Positions 15,770-28,199 of a stretch of DNA of 36,386 bases are shown here, one piece after another. Every line of letters starts with the position of its first letter. Position 1 is the first letter of the stretch. The translations under genes and the position numbers were made by a program. Source of the DNA: an uncultured Clostridium sp. (GTDB lineage Bacteria; Bacillota; Clostridia; Peptostreptococcales; Peptostreptococcaceae); contig UQCY01000005.1 in assembly GCA_900539645.1 (NCBI GenBank), positions 1 through 36,386 of the forward strand. The letters are read 5' to 3'. Under the pieces are notes generated by a model that was given only the letters and a program-made list of their open reading frames with translations, was not told the DNA's origin and did not search any database.

Positions 15770-17164
15770 TTATTTAGCATCTGGATCATATGTTTCTTCA
15801 GGGTAGTATTTTTCTATGTTAGCATCTTTTATACGTTTTAACTCACTCTTAGGAAGTATAGTTAATAATTTCCATCCTATTTCAAGAGTTTCTTCTATAG
15901 ATCTATTAGTTTCATATCCCTGATTTACATATTCCATTTCAAAAGCATCGGCAAATTTTGCATACTTTTTATCTATGTTTGTAAGTGCAGCTTCACCAAG
16001 TATTGACATAAGCTCTTTAGCTTCTTTACCACGAGCATATGCAGCGAATAACTGGTTCATTGTATCTGCATGGTCTTCTCTAGTTTTTCCTTTACCTATA
16101 CCTTTGTCTTTTAGACGAGATAGTGAAGGAAGTACGTTTATTGGTGGTGTAACACCTTTACGATAAAGTTCACGAGAAAGTATTATCTGTCCTTCTGTGA
16201 TGTATCCAGTTAAGTCTGGTATTGGATGAGTTTTATCATCTTCTGGCATTGTTAATATAGGTATCATTGTTATTGAACCTTCACAACCCATTTTTCTACC
16301 AGCTCTTTCATACATTGTAGCAAGGTCAGTATATAGGTATCCTGGATATCCTCTTCTACCTGGAACTTCTTTTCTTGCTGCAGATACTTCACGAAGAGCT
16401 TCTGCATAGTTTGTTATATCTGTTAATATTACTAGTACGTGCATATGTTTTTCAAATGCAAGATATTCAGCAGCTGTTAACGCCATACGTGGAGTAGATA
16501 TACGTTCAACAGCAGGGTCATTTGCTAAGTTCATGAATAGAACTGTTCTATCTATAGCACCAGTTCTTTTGAAGTCAGATACGAAGTAATCTGCTTCTTC
16601 GTATGTTATACCCATTGCAGCGAATACAACTGCGAAGTTAGATTCACTGTTAAGAACCTGAGCCTGTCTAGCTATCTGAGATGCTAGTTCTGCATGAGGA
16701 AGACCTGATCCTGAGAATATAGGAAGTTTCTGTCCTCTAACTAATGTATTTAGTCCATCTATTGCAGATACACCAGTCTGTATGAATTCAGACGGATAGT
16801 CACGAGCTGCAGGGTTCATAGGTAACCCATTTATATCTAATTTCATTTCTGGTATTATGTCTGGTCCACCATCTTTTGGTCTACCCATACCATCAAATAC
16901 TCTACCTAACATTTCTTCTGATACAGCAAGTTCCATACCATGTCCAAGGAATCTTACTTTACTGTCAGCTAGGTTTATACCTGCTGAGTTTTCGAATAAC
17001 TGAACAAGAGCATTATTTCCATTAACTTCTAGTACTTTACATCTTCTTTTTTCACCAGAAGGAAGTTCTATTTCTCCAAGTTCGTCATATGTTACGCCTT
17101 CTACGTCTTTAACAAGCATCAGTGGTCCAGCCACTTCTGCAATAGTCTTATACTCTTTTATCAA
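15770..17164 (-). CDS. ntpB: V-type ATPase subunit B (regulatory head subunit)
   Basis: A 464-residue non-catalytic head subunit. The P-loop position reads [20 protein letters not shown], the degenerate form typical of [17 protein letters not shown] and [18 protein letters not shown] follow. The start is TTG, directly after the TAA of ntpA, with AAGGAGGTGG inside the ntpA end, so translation is coupled. Normal family length (about 460). Confidence 0.96.
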   Translation of the reverse strand: MIKEYKTIAEVAGPLMLVKDVEGVTYDELGEIELPSGEKRRCKVLEVNGNNALVQLFENSAGINLADSKVRFLGHGMELAVSEEMLGRVFDGMGRPKDGGPDIIPEMKLDINGLPMNPAARDYPSEFIQTGVSAIDGLNTLVRGQKLPIFSGSGLPHAELASQIARQAQVLNSESNFAVVFAAMGITYEEADYFVSDFKRTGAIDRTVLFMNLANDPAVERISTPRMALTAAEYLAFEKHMHVLVILTDITNYAEALREVSAARKEVPGRRGYPGYLYTDLATMYERAGRKMGCEGSITMIPILTMPEDDKTHPIPDLTGYITEGQIILSRELYRKGVTPPINVLPSLSRLKDKGIGKGKTREDHADTMNQLFAAYARGKEAKELMSILGEAALTNIDKKYAKFADAFEMEYVNQGYETNRSIEETLEIGWKLLTILPKSELKRIKDANIEKYYPEETYDPDAK

Positions 17165-18934
17165 TTACTCCACCTCCTTAGCTGTTAAGTCTGCTAAGCA
17201 ACTTACCATTTCTTCATCTATTGATGCGTAAACTTCATTTACGTCTTTTTCTTCTACGTATTTAAATCTTCCTATTTTTTCTCTTACTGGAAGTTCTACT
17301 AATTTATCAAAATCAGCTCCGTTTGCTATTGCTTCTGCACTTCTGCTGTAGAATAACATTATTAATCTTAATAATAGGAACTGTTTGTTTAGTGAAGAGT
17401 ATGTATCTACATCGTGGAAAGCATTCTGATGTAAGTAGTCTTCACGTATTGTTCTTGCTATTTCAAGTTTTAATCTATCTGAGTATGAAAGTGCATCCAC
17501 ACCAACTAGCTGTACTATTTCCTGAAGTTCTGCTTCTTCCTGAAGTAACTTCATAGCGTCTGCTCTATTTGTTGACCAGTATTTATTAACGTTTTTGTCA
17601 AACCATTTGTTTAATCTGTCTACATATAGAGAATAACTTGATAACCAGTTTATAGCTGGGAAGTGACGTTTGTAAGCAAGGTCACTATCTAGTCCCCAGA
17701 ATACTTTTACTATACGAAGAGTAGCCTGAGAAACTGGTTCAGAAGTATCCCCACCTGGAGGTGAAACAGCACCTATTGCAGATAGTGCACCTTCTCTTCC
17801 TTCTGTTCCTAAGCTTACTACTCTACCAGCTCTTTCATAGAACTGAGCTAGACGAGATCCTAGGTATGCTGGGTAACCTTCTTCACCTGGCATTTCTTCA
17901 AGACGTCCTGACATTTCACGAAGAGCTTCGGCCCATCTTGATGTAGAGTCTGCCATAAGTGCTACTGAGTATCCCATATCTCTGAAGTATTCTGCTATTG
18001 TTATACCTGTATATATAGATGCTTCACGAGCTGCAACCGGCATATCTGAAGTATTAGCTATAAGTATAGTTCTCTTCATTAGTGATTCACCAGTTTTAGG
18101 GTCCTGAAGTTCTGGGAACTCACGAAGAACGTCTGTCATTTCATTTCCACGTTCACCACAACCTATATAAACAACTATTTCTGCGTCTGCCCATTTAGCA
18201 AGCTGATGCTGAACAACTGTTTTACCACTTCCGAAAGGTCCCGGTACAGCTGCAACCCCACCTTTTGCTATAGGGAACATTGTATCTATAACTCTCTGAC
18301 CAGTAACTAGAGGCATATCTGGAACTAGTTTTTCTTTGTAAGGTCTTGCAACCCTAACTGGCCATTTCTGCATCATTGTTAATTCTTTTTCTGATCCATC
18401 TTCAAGAGTAAGAACACAAACTGTTTCTTCTACAGTGAATTCACCAGATTTTATTTCTTTAACAGTACCTTTTACTCCTACAGGAACCATTATTCTATGT
18501 TCTACAACAACAGTTTCCTGAACTGTACCTATTATATCTCCAGTCTGTACAGCGTCACCAACAGATACTTTAGGAACAAATTCCCATTTTTTATCTCTGT
18601 CTATTGCTGAAACGTCTATACCTCTTGATATATTAGATCCTGCAACTTCCACCATTTTTTCTAGTGGACGCTGGATACCGTCGTACATATTTTCTATAAG
18701 TCCTGGTCCAAGTTCAACACTTAGAGGAGCGTGAGTTGATACAACTTTTGTTCCTGGTCCAAGACCTGCTGTTTCTTCATATACCTGAATAGATGCTTTA
18801 TCTCCACGCATCTCGATTATTTCACCTATAAGTCCCTCATCTGAGACACGAACCACGTCAAACATGTTGGCTTCTTGCATACCTTCAGCAACAACAAGTG
18901 GTCCAGATACTTTAACTACTTTTCCTTGGCTCAT
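17165..18934 (-). CDS. ntpA: V-type ATPase catalytic subunit A
   Basis: A 589-residue catalytic ATPase subunit. Walker A is [12 protein letters not shown] (about residues 232-240), followed by [13 protein letters not shown] with the catalytic Glu. The 90-residue non-homologous insertion specific to A subunits (about 110-200) is present, as is [27 protein letters not shown] later. It hydrolyses or makes ATP in the cytoplasmic head. Transcribed with the rest of the ntp operon. Confidence 0.97.
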   Translation of the reverse strand: MSQGKVVKVSGPLVVAEGMQEANMFDVVRVSDEGLIGEIIEMRGDKASIQVYEETAGLGPGTKVVSTHAPLSVELGPGLIENMYDGIQRPLEKMVEVAGSNISRGIDVSAIDRDKKWEFVPKVSVGDAVQTGDIIGTVQETVVVEHRIMVPVGVKGTVKEIKSGEFTVEETVCVLTLEDGSEKELTMMQKWPVRVARPYKEKLVPDMPLVTGQRVIDTMFPIAKGGVAAVPGPFGSGKTVVQHQLAKWADAEIVVYIGCGERGNEMTDVLREFPELQDPKTGESLMKRTILIANTSDMPVAAREASIYTGITIAEYFRDMGYSVALMADSTSRWAEALREMSGRLEEMPGEEGYPAYLGSRLAQFYERAGRVVSLGTEGREGALSAIGAVSPPGGDTSEPVSQATLRIVKVFWGLDSDLAYKRHFPAINWLSSYSLYVDRLNKWFDKNVNKYWSTNRADAMKLLQEEAELQEIVQLVGVDALSYSDRLKLEIARTIREDYLHQNAFHDVDTYSSLNKQFLLLRLIMLFYSRSAEAIANGADFDKLVELPVREKIGRFKYVEEKDVNEVYASIDEEMVSCLADLTAKEVE

Positions 18935-18982
18935 TTTATCACCGTTTCTTTCTATATTAATTAAAATTAATAATTTGTTTTC

Positions 18983-19306
18983 TTACTTATCTCCGAAAAG
19001 AATATCAGCTCCAACTGCTTTTTCTACATTCTTTTTAACTCCTGCTATTCCTATACCTAAGCTTCCGTCAACTCCTGGTATTGGGATTATAGCTGGTGTT
19101 ATTAGTGATTTATAGCTGTCTATTTCTTCTATCATATCTTTGCATAGACCTTCTGTTATGTAGATAATAGCGAAATTCTCTTCAGTTACAAGCTGATGTA
19201 GAATTTTTTTAGCTTCGTCTGAGTTCATACAAGGGTATGTATCAAGTCCAACAGCTTTGAATCCTACAACACTATCTCTGTCACCTATTACTCCTATTCT
19301 ATACAT
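18983..19306 (-). CDS. ntpG: V-type ATPase subunit F (NtpG)
   Basis: A 107-residue small stalk subunit with a Rossmann-like fold. It begins MYRIGVIGDRDSVVGFKAVG, and IIYITEG and IPIPGVDG...G are family blocks. It binds subunit D in the rotor. Its ATG overlaps the end of ntpC by 8 bases, indicating coupling. Called F in most V-ATPases and G in Enterococcus hirae. Confidence 0.93.
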   Translation of the reverse strand: MYRIGVIGDRDSVVGFKAVGLDTYPCMNSDEAKKILHQLVTEENFAIIYITEGLCKDMIEEIDSYKSLITPAIIPIPGVDGSLGIGIAGVKKNVEKAVGADILFGDK

Positions 19307-20315
19307 AACTTACTCTCAGCCTTTCTCTTATTCTATCTGATGGAAGTCCAGCTAACTTACCAGCCATTATTATTCTAGCTGCTTTTATTTCGTTTTCTTT
19401 AGCTAATATATAGCCAACTATTGCTTCTATTCCAAAAGATTTATATCTTGAATCTTTTACATATTCCATCAAACGATTATCACATAATTTTTCAAGCATT
19501 GTGAAACTGCCACTTTCTTTAAGCATTGGAATACTTTCAGCTAGGACATCTGATAGTCCATAAGAAACTAGCTTTTCAGCAAATGTTTCAAGCTGTTCAT
19601 CGTATCCAGCTATAAAGAATTTTTCTGTTATATTTCCACCTTCTATAAACACTTTAGAGAAGAAGTCCCAAGACTTATTCATTCTTCTCATTCTAACAAA
19701 TATTCTTAAATTAATAGTATCTATTAGAAGTTTTACATATCCTTTTAAATATGCATTTTCTGATTTTTCCGCAAGTCTTATCATATCTTTATAGCATGCT
19801 TTATCAAGAATTATATCTACTTGCTGAGGATCCTTAGTTCTTCCGAATACATCAAGAACTTCTTCTATAGCATCCTTCATTTCTGTAGACATTCCAACGA
19901 AGTCTCTTTCTCTTACCATATTAACAAGATCTTTAGTATCTATACTTCCACTTCCCATAAAGAATGGTTCAGGATCTGTTCCTAAAAATTCTGCTTTTAA
20001 TATAACCTTTATATTATGGTAGTCTGACTGATATAAAAATATGTTAAAGTACTCAGGATCGTGAACTATTGATTTAACAAATTCGTAAGTTCTTTTGTGT
20101 TCCCGTGTTAAGAGCACTTCGAAATCCTGTGGTTTTACATCCGGAATAGCTCCACCGTATTCCATTTCTGTAAGTACTTTTAGTGCTTCTTCCGGATTTT
20201 TACTTTCAACCATTTTTTCGATTTTGTCGTGGCTAAGCATATTTTTTTCTCCGCTTCTTACACAGGCAGTGGCAAATACGTAATCTCTATCGTTAATCTT
20301 TGCCAAATCAATCAA
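19299..20315 (-). CDS. ntpC: V-type ATPase subunit C (d-like ring cap)
   Basis: A 338-residue subunit that caps the c-ring and holds the rotor stalk (V-type C/AC39-like). All helical, with repeats such as YEFVKSIVHDPEYFNIFLYQSDYHNIKVILKA and LRIFVRMRRMNKSWDFF typical of the family. The start is TTG at 20315 with AAAGGGG five bases upstream; I see no ATG near it. Overlaps ntpG by 8 bases. Confidence 0.92.
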   Translation of the reverse strand: MIDLAKINDRDYVFATACVRSGEKNMLSHDKIEKMVESKNPEEALKVLTEMEYGGAIPDVKPQDFEVLLTREHKRTYEFVKSIVHDPEYFNIFLYQSDYHNIKVILKAEFLGTDPEPFFMGSGSIDTKDLVNMVRERDFVGMSTEMKDAIEEVLDVFGRTKDPQQVDIILDKACYKDMIRLAEKSENAYLKGYVKLLIDTINLRIFVRMRRMNKSWDFFSKVFIEGGNITEKFFIAGYDEQLETFAEKLVSYGLSDVLAESIPMLKESGSFTMLEKLCDNRLMEYVKDSRYKSFGIEAIVGYILAKENEIKAARIIMAGKLAGLPSDRIRERLRVSYV

Positions 20316-20346
20316 TCCCCTTTCTTTAAAGTGGATAAGCCTTGTA

Positions 20347-20922
20347 TTATTCGAACAATGCCTTTACCACATCAGGTGTTATTTCTTCTTTTATATCTTC
20401 AATTATAGATTCTATAGTAGCAGTTATTTCAACTTTACCAGCTACAACTTTGAATCCTCCACTAGCATTTATTGTTTTACTTGATAAACAAAAGTTATTT
20501 CCTTTTTCATTTGCCAGAACAACTACTTTTTCTCCAACAGCTTCAGCGTCTTTAGCATTGAAAAGAACTTCTCCACATTTAACACCTATGTCAGATAAAG
20601 TATCTGCTAGAAACTCTATGTATTTTTCTTCGTCCATATTGTGGACTTCTGCAACTGCTCTCTCGAAACATTCATTAACTGCATCCTGTTTAGCTTTTAG
20701 AAGCATTTTTCTTGTTTCAAGCTGAGCAAGCGAATTTCTTCTGCTGAATACTTTTTCTGATTCAGCTTTTATCTTGTTCTGGACATTTAAAAGTATTTTA
20801 TCTGCATCGGCCTGTGCCTTAGCTATTATTTCTGCTTCCTGTTTTCTTGCTTCAGCAACAGCATTATCTGCATATCCCTGAGCTTCAGAAAGTATTTTTT
20901 CTGTTATTTTTTCAATACTCAT
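20347..20922 (-). CDS. ntpE: V-type ATPase subunit E (peripheral stalk)
   Basis: A 191-residue peripheral stalk subunit. The long N-terminal helix (about residues 1-95) is Ala/Glu/Lys-rich, and the globular C-terminal half binds the head. The start MSIEKITEKILSEAQ is typical. A GTG-like start at 20931 is possible, but ATG at 20922 has AAGGA at correct spacing. Pairs with the H subunit at the operon head. Confidence 0.9.
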   Translation of the reverse strand: MSIEKITEKILSEAQGYADNAVAEARKQEAEIIAKAQADADKILLNVQNKIKAESEKVFSRRNSLAQLETRKMLLKAKQDAVNECFERAVAEVHNMDEEKYIEFLADTLSDIGVKCGEVLFNAKDAEAVGEKVVVLANEKGNNFCLSSKTINASGGFKVVAGKVEITATIESIIEDIKEEITPDVVKALFE

Positions 20923-20955
20923 TATATCCACATCCTTAAACTGTTACTGTTGTTA

Positions 20956-23402
<2,447 letters not shown>

Positions 23403-23416
<14 letters not shown>

Positions 23417-23732
23417 TAGACTTCACAATCCTTTCTAGAACAACCTTTACTCCAGCTTGAATGTTTTTTTCAGCTTCTGATAAAATCACTCTGCTTTTTT
23501 CTGATGTTTGTTCAATAGTATCATCATATACCTTGCCAGCTTCAACTTCAGCATTGCTTATTGCTAAATTGTATTCAGCATCTGCCTTGTCTTCTGCTTC
23601 AAGCACTATCTGTGATGCTCTTTTATTTGCATCAGCTACGATTTGTTTTGCTTCCTGAACTCCATCTTTTTTAATTTTATCGGCCTGTTCTTCTGCTTCA
23701 TTGATAACTTTTATTAATTCAATAGATGACAT
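23403..23732 (-). CDS. ntpF: V-type ATPase subunit H/G (peripheral stalk), first gene of operon
   Basis: A 109-residue, almost entirely helical protein with heptad patterning (EEQADKIKKDGVQEAKQIVADANKRA...), as in ATPase b/G-type stalk subunits. It pairs with subunit E. The frame extends to a TTG at 23765, but ATG at 23732 has AGGTGG at the right distance and matches family length (about 105). Same position as ntpF in the E. hirae operon. Confidence 0.85.
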
Positions 23733-23794
23733 CTCTTCACCACCTGTCTTTTTGAAATTGGCCAAACTTTTTATAATATTCTTAGATTATATTT

Positions 23795-23823
23795 ATTATA
23801 TTTTTATTTTACGATTTTGTCAA
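23795..23823 (-). promoter_or_regulatory. Perfect-consensus promoter of the V-ATPase operon
   Basis: On the minus strand TTGACA (23818-23823) and TATAAT (23795-23800) are separated by exactly 17 bases. The predicted start near 23788 gives a leader of about 55 bases. Full consensus at both boxes suggests strong constitutive transcription. Confidence 0.8.
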
Positions 23824-24638
23824 TTTCATAAATTTAACTTTTTGCATTGTTTTTTAGTTTATTTTTCAATTTTCTAATTTATTTTGCATAATCATTTTTC
23901 ATTTCTATCGTTTTGAAATTAATTTGAATACGTTTTTCATTTTTAAGTCAGATAATAATTTTTCCCATAAAATTTTTATTATGCATAGAATTTTTATATA
24001 GTTTTTATCTGTATTCATTGAAATATCAATTCTTATTTACAATACCTATTCTTTTTCATTTGTCATAATTTTGAAAAAACTTAATTTTAACTTTGATTTT
24101 TTTTGAAACAATTTGAAGTATTACAGTTTTTATAAATATATACAACTTGTCACTTTTTGCAAGTTGTTTATGCTTAAAAATTCTATTATCTGAATATTAC
24201 TTCTTTTATTTTTTTAGCTATTTTTTTATCAATCAATGCTTTTTCTATTAATTTAAACCATAATTCTTATTCTTTTGTATACAATTTAGATTGTTTTTAA
24301 CTGTATCTATAGATTTTACAGCATAGATACAAATCACTTTAGCCCCTCTTAGATATTTTTTTAACTTTCATTTCTTAAGCCTATATAAAATTCTCTTTCT
24401 AAAAATATCTTTTATACTATTCAGACAATTCTGGCTAATAACTTTTACTTATCAATCGTAAAATATTAATACAATTCTTGTTTTACTAATGTCTTTTATT
24501 TAACCCTTATTAAAATTTATAAACTCAAAATATTTATAAAAATTATATACAGAAGTTCTTAGATTAAAATATCTAGAATTAAAAATAATATTCAAGATAT
24601 TTTATAATGTTATTGCAATTGTTTTACGATTTATCCCA
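23824..24638. other. AT-rich gap without recognisable genes
   Basis: No convincing open frame. Two stem-loops are present: ACAACTTG/CAAGTTGT near 24143-24169 and TGTATCTAT/ATAGATACA near 24307-24333. Neither has a clear T run. I see no known RNA. Confidence 0.5.
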
Positions 24639-24671
24639 CAAAAAAAGAGAGATTTATTCTCTCTCTTTTTT
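24639..24671 (-). terminator. Terminator of the nhaC-DUF169 operon
   Basis: AAAAAAGAGAGA and a TCTCTCTC-TTTTTT arm around an AT loop, 22 bases after the DUF169 stop, with a run of T on the minus strand. Confidence 0.8.
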
Positions 24672-24692
24672 AGTCAGCCTATTATTAGTTTA

Positions 24693-25496
24693 TTACTTTC
24701 TCATTTCTTTTACCATATTATCATAGTTATCAAGTCTTTCACCATAACTATCTTTCATATCAAATTCACATTCTATTCCTACTTCTTTTAATCTTTCTGA
24801 TATAGCAACTTTTTCTTTAGGGAATTCTACTGGATTTATTGTCATAAATACACCATGAGCTACATTATTAAACATTTCTCTAGGCATTGAAATACCAATT
24901 TCTCCTTCAGTAAAAGCACCATATTTTCTAGCCCCTTTACAGAATAATGTAAGATTTATATCATTATTGTAGAATGGTTTTGAAATAATATCTCCACACA
25001 TAGCCTGATTTCCTATAAAACTTATATTTTTAGGTGCTCCATAATAATAAGCATATCCCTGCATTATTCTCATAGCCTGTCTAGTATTACAAACAATAAA
25101 TACCAAATCTGCGTTGTCTAACTCTGTTAATGGAGCTATCTCTATGCCATATACATCTTGTTCTAAATAATGTACACTTTCAACTATCGAACGGGAAACT
25201 GATTTGCTATTATATAAACCACAAGCTGCATAACTTTGACCTGAAGAAATTGTTATATCTGGTTTTGTTATACCAAGAGCAAATCCACCATATGAACAAA
25301 GTATATGTTTTTCATCAGCTTTTAAATGTTTCCCCTCAAGTCCTCTTCTACATAAAAGACATATACTTCCTTTCATTTCTGGGACATCTAATTTATCATA
25401 TTCACTTTTAAATTCTATAAAACGAGCCGCTGCTACATTTCTTTCTAAATTTAATATTAAATGCAAATATTTAAAAGCATTATTTTTATCTATCAT
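24693..25496 (-). CDS. DUF169 family protein
   Basis: A 267-residue cytoplasmic protein of the DUF169 family (COG2043 type), recognised from AARFIEF early and from Cys-rich stretches (SICLLCRRGLEGK, MCGDIISKPF) with PREMFNNVAHGVF near the end. Eight or more cysteines, several in conserved places, suggest a metal or cofactor site; the function is not established. It follows the NhaC antiporter by 25 bases and is almost certainly cotranscribed, so a role linked to sodium or an organic ion is conceivable but unproven. Confidence 0.75.
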   Translation of the reverse strand: MIDKNNAFKYLHLILNLERNVAAARFIEFKSEYDKLDVPEMKGSICLLCRRGLEGKHLKADEKHILCSYGGFALGITKPDITISSGQSYAACGLYNSKSVSRSIVESVHYLEQDVYGIEIAPLTELDNADLVFIVCNTRQAMRIMQGYAYYYGAPKNISFIGNQAMCGDIISKPFYNNDINLTLFCKGARKYGAFTEGEIGISMPREMFNNVAHGVFMTINPVEFPKEKVAISERLKEVGIECEFDMKDSYGERLDNYDNMVKEMRK

Positions 25497-25521
25497 ATAA
25501 AATCCTTCTTTCTAAAAAATA

Positions 25522-26973
25522 TTAATCAACAATTATATCATCAAATTTTCTTTTTCCTTTATTAATTTTATTATTCCAAACAACACCAATTCCCATATAT
25601 GCCATTATTAATGAAACTAAAGGAGAAAGATAATTTAAAAATGCATATGGTGCAAATTCTAATCCAGAAACCCCTAATGTAGAAAAACAAAACGCACCAA
25701 ATGTAGTCCAAGGCATCAATGGTGCTAACATTAATCCACCTTCACTTACCAATCTAGCTAGCATTGAACGATTAAGCCCTCTTTTATCAAATTCATTTTT
25801 ATAAACAGAACCATTAAGTATAAATGATAAATAAGCCTCTCCAAGACTAGCTGTTGAAATAAATGAACTCATTAAAACTACAAAAGAAAGAGAACCTACT
25901 GTGTTAATTTTTTTCAATAGACCTGAAACCAATGCATTTAGATAACCACATTTATCTAAAAGACCTCCCATACATATAGCTAAAAATGCTATTGAAAATG
26001 TATTTAGCATACTTTGAAGTCCGCCTCTATTTAAAATAGGATCAACATATTCTGAACCAGTTTCAATTACAAACCCAGAGTTTAAAGCTTCTATACAACT
26101 AGAAATAGTTTCACCTTGGAAAATTACAGATATAATCATTCCCGCAAATATTGCAATCGCCATACTTGGTAAAGATGGATATTTCTTAAATGATAAAAAT
26201 AGAAGTATTAGCATAGGTAATAAAACTATAGGATTTAAATTAAAGTTCTGTGCTAGAACAGACTGTGTTTCTTTTATTATTTCATAATTTATATTTGATC
26301 CTGCAAACTTAAATCCAAGAACAGCAAAAAGTACAAATGAAATAATATATGCTGGAAGCATAGTAGTAATCATAGCCTTGATTGTATCGTATAAATCTGC
26401 TCCACATGACATAGATACTAAGTTAGGTGTATCAGATACAGGTGACATCTTATCACCAAATGCAGCACCAGAAACAATCATAGCTGCTGTAATAGGAAGT
26501 GGTATTCCCATTCCTTGACCAAGAGCAATTAAAGCTATACCAACAGTACCAACTGTACCCCAAGATGTTCCTGTGCAAAGTGCTGTTATACTACATAAAA
26601 GCAATCCTGCTGGTAGAAATATCTTAGGACTTATTATATTAAGTCCATAATATATAATAGCTGGAACTGTACCCGACATCATCCATGATGCAATTATACC
26701 ACCTATAGCTATGAAAAATAATAAACCAAATGTACCATTTTTAATACTTTCAGCCATTATATCTATAAGTTCATTAAATTTATATTTAAGCTTTAAACAA
26801 CTTATTAAACAAACTAAAGTAATAATAAGTATTAAACACGCAGGGATAGAAATAGTTTTTAACCACATTACCCCAACAAACATAATAGAAATTATCATCA
26901 ATAGTATCGCTACTGAAAGTCCAAAAGTTGCTGACTTATGAATCGAAGAATTATTGTTTATTTTTTCCCCCAT
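25522..26973 (-). CDS. nhaC: NhaC-type Na+/H+ antiporter
   Basis: A 483-residue membrane protein with about 11-12 helices of the NhaC family. Signature blocks are LCTGTSWGTVGTVGIALIAL and MIVSGAAFGDKMSPVSDT, which holds the ion-binding Asp/Ser cluster, plus PLMPWTTFGAFCFSTLGV near the C-terminus. It exports Na+ in exchange for H+; some members exchange malate and lactate as well. The frame is open to 27012, but ATG at 26973 has GGGAGAAAG upstream. It lies directly upstream of the DUF169 gene. Confidence 0.9.
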   Translation of the reverse strand: MGEKINNNSSIHKSATFGLSVAILLMIISIMFVGVMWLKTISIPACLILIITLVCLISCLKLKYKFNELIDIMAESIKNGTFGLLFFIAIGGIIASWMMSGTVPAIIYYGLNIISPKIFLPAGLLLCSITALCTGTSWGTVGTVGIALIALGQGMGIPLPITAAMIVSGAAFGDKMSPVSDTPNLVSMSCGADLYDTIKAMITTMLPAYIISFVLFAVLGFKFAGSNINYEIIKETQSVLAQNFNLNPIVLLPMLILLFLSFKKYPSLPSMAIAIFAGMIISVIFQGETISSCIEALNSGFVIETGSEYVDPILNRGGLQSMLNTFSIAFLAICMGGLLDKCGYLNALVSGLLKKINTVGSLSFVVLMSSFISTASLGEAYLSFILNGSVYKNEFDKRGLNRSMLARLVSEGGLMLAPLMPWTTFGAFCFSTLGVSGLEFAPYAFLNYLSPLVSLIMAYMGIGVVWNNKINKGKRKFDDIIVD

Positions 26974-27240
26974 TATTCTTTCTCCCTTTTTTATTACAAT
27001 TTTTACATGCATGCGTCAATATTATACATCAAAAATCATACTAAAGCATTATTTTTTGTGTATTATACAAAATAACTATATTTTACTGTATTTATATTGA
27101 TAAAACAAATACTTGTATACTGTTATCTTGAAACTAACTTATAGGCTAATACTAAAACTTAGTGTTCTGTAGTCCACAGTTTAATTTCATATGATAATCT
27201 AAATAATTTTACTACAGATTAATAACATGCCCGTCATACC
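26974..27240. other. Promoter region of nhaC, no gene
   Basis: AT-rich. Two minus-strand TATAAT boxes at 27021-27026 and 27062-27067 lie upstream of nhaC, both with poor -35 boxes, so an activator or a different promoter is possible. No open frame seen. Confidence 0.35.
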
Positions 27241-27277
27241 AAAAAAGGACCTATTGCAAAACTTGCAACAAGTCCTC
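27241..27277 (-). terminator. Terminator of the PTS-glycosylasparaginase operon
   Basis: AGGACCTATTGCAA pairs imperfectly with TTGCAACAAGTCCT, with six T on the minus strand, 9 bases after the cutC stop. Another relative of the TTGCAA hairpin family. Confidence 0.75.
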
Positions 27278-27286
27278 GTTTATAGG

Positions 27287-28027
27287 TTATAAATTTTCTA
27301 TCATATTTTTAACTAGTTCGTATGACACTACATCGTAATTCATTTCATTTGGTGCACTTGCATAAGAGTAGCTTACATTATTCTTATGAGTTGTTGGATC
27401 TTCAACCCAAGCCTTACAAGAACTATGAACCTGGTTTATTCCTGTATAATCCATTATTTCATCCATATTTCCTACATTAACTCCACTACCTGCAAGTATT
27501 TCTATTTTGTCGCCGTATTTTTCTTGAAGATTTTTTATTACTTCTTTTCCTTCTATAGCTTTTGGCTCTAATCCACTTGTAAGAACTCTATCTATTCCAA
27601 GCTCGATTAAAGTTTCCATAGTTTTGTATGGATCTGCTACACAGTCAAAAGCTCTGTGGAATACAGCTTCTCCGTTGTATTCTTTTATTATTTTTACAAT
27701 CTCAGCAGTTTTTTCTTTATCTACTTCTCCATCTTCAGTTAAAAATCCAAACGCTAAACCATCTGAACCATTTTTCATAAGAAGCTCTGCATCCATCTTC
27801 ATCACTTCATAATCTACATCGCTGTAGTGGAAGCCCGCACCTCTTGGTCTAAGCATTGATATAACTGAAAGATTTGTATTCTTTTTAGTTAATACTAGTG
27901 TAGCTAAAGAAGGTGTAAGTCCTCCTAGATGTAACGCACTGTTTAACTCTATTCTCTTTGCACCTGCTCTATCTGCATTGTATGCATCTTCATAACTTCC
28001 GCAGCATATTTCAACTATTTTTTCCAT
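27287..28027 (-). CDS. cutC: CutC family protein
   Basis: A 246-residue TIM-barrel protein of the CutC family. Blocks: EICCGSYEDAYNADRAGAKRIELNSALHLGGLTPS at the N-terminus, MLRPRGAGFHYS, VFHRAFDCV and ILAGSGVN. CutC was named for copper tolerance, but the evidence for a copper role is weak and the barrel looks enzymatic. Here it closes a sugar/amino-acid operon, which argues for a metabolic role. A 172-base gap precedes it, so separate initiation is possible. Weak ribosome binding site (AGGA). Confidence 0.9.
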   Translation of the reverse strand: MEKIVEICCGSYEDAYNADRAGAKRIELNSALHLGGLTPSLATLVLTKKNTNLSVISMLRPRGAGFHYSDVDYEVMKMDAELLMKNGSDGLAFGFLTEDGEVDKEKTAEIVKIIKEYNGEAVFHRAFDCVADPYKTMETLIELGIDRVLTSGLEPKAIEGKEVIKNLQEKYGDKIEILAGSGVNVGNMDEIMDYTGINQVHSSCKAWVEDPTTHKNNVSYSYASAPNEMNYDVVSYELVKNMIENL

Positions 28028-28199
28028 TTTATCAAATCCTATCTATTAAATAATAATCCTTATTTTGACGTAATCCGTCGTTTTTAACTTGCGTGTTTCT
28101 GGTAACCTTTAAATCAAATCTTTTTTACAATCAACCTTTAAATAATCTTTTATATACTTTTAAAATAATCCTCTAAATAATTTTAATAACTAAACAATC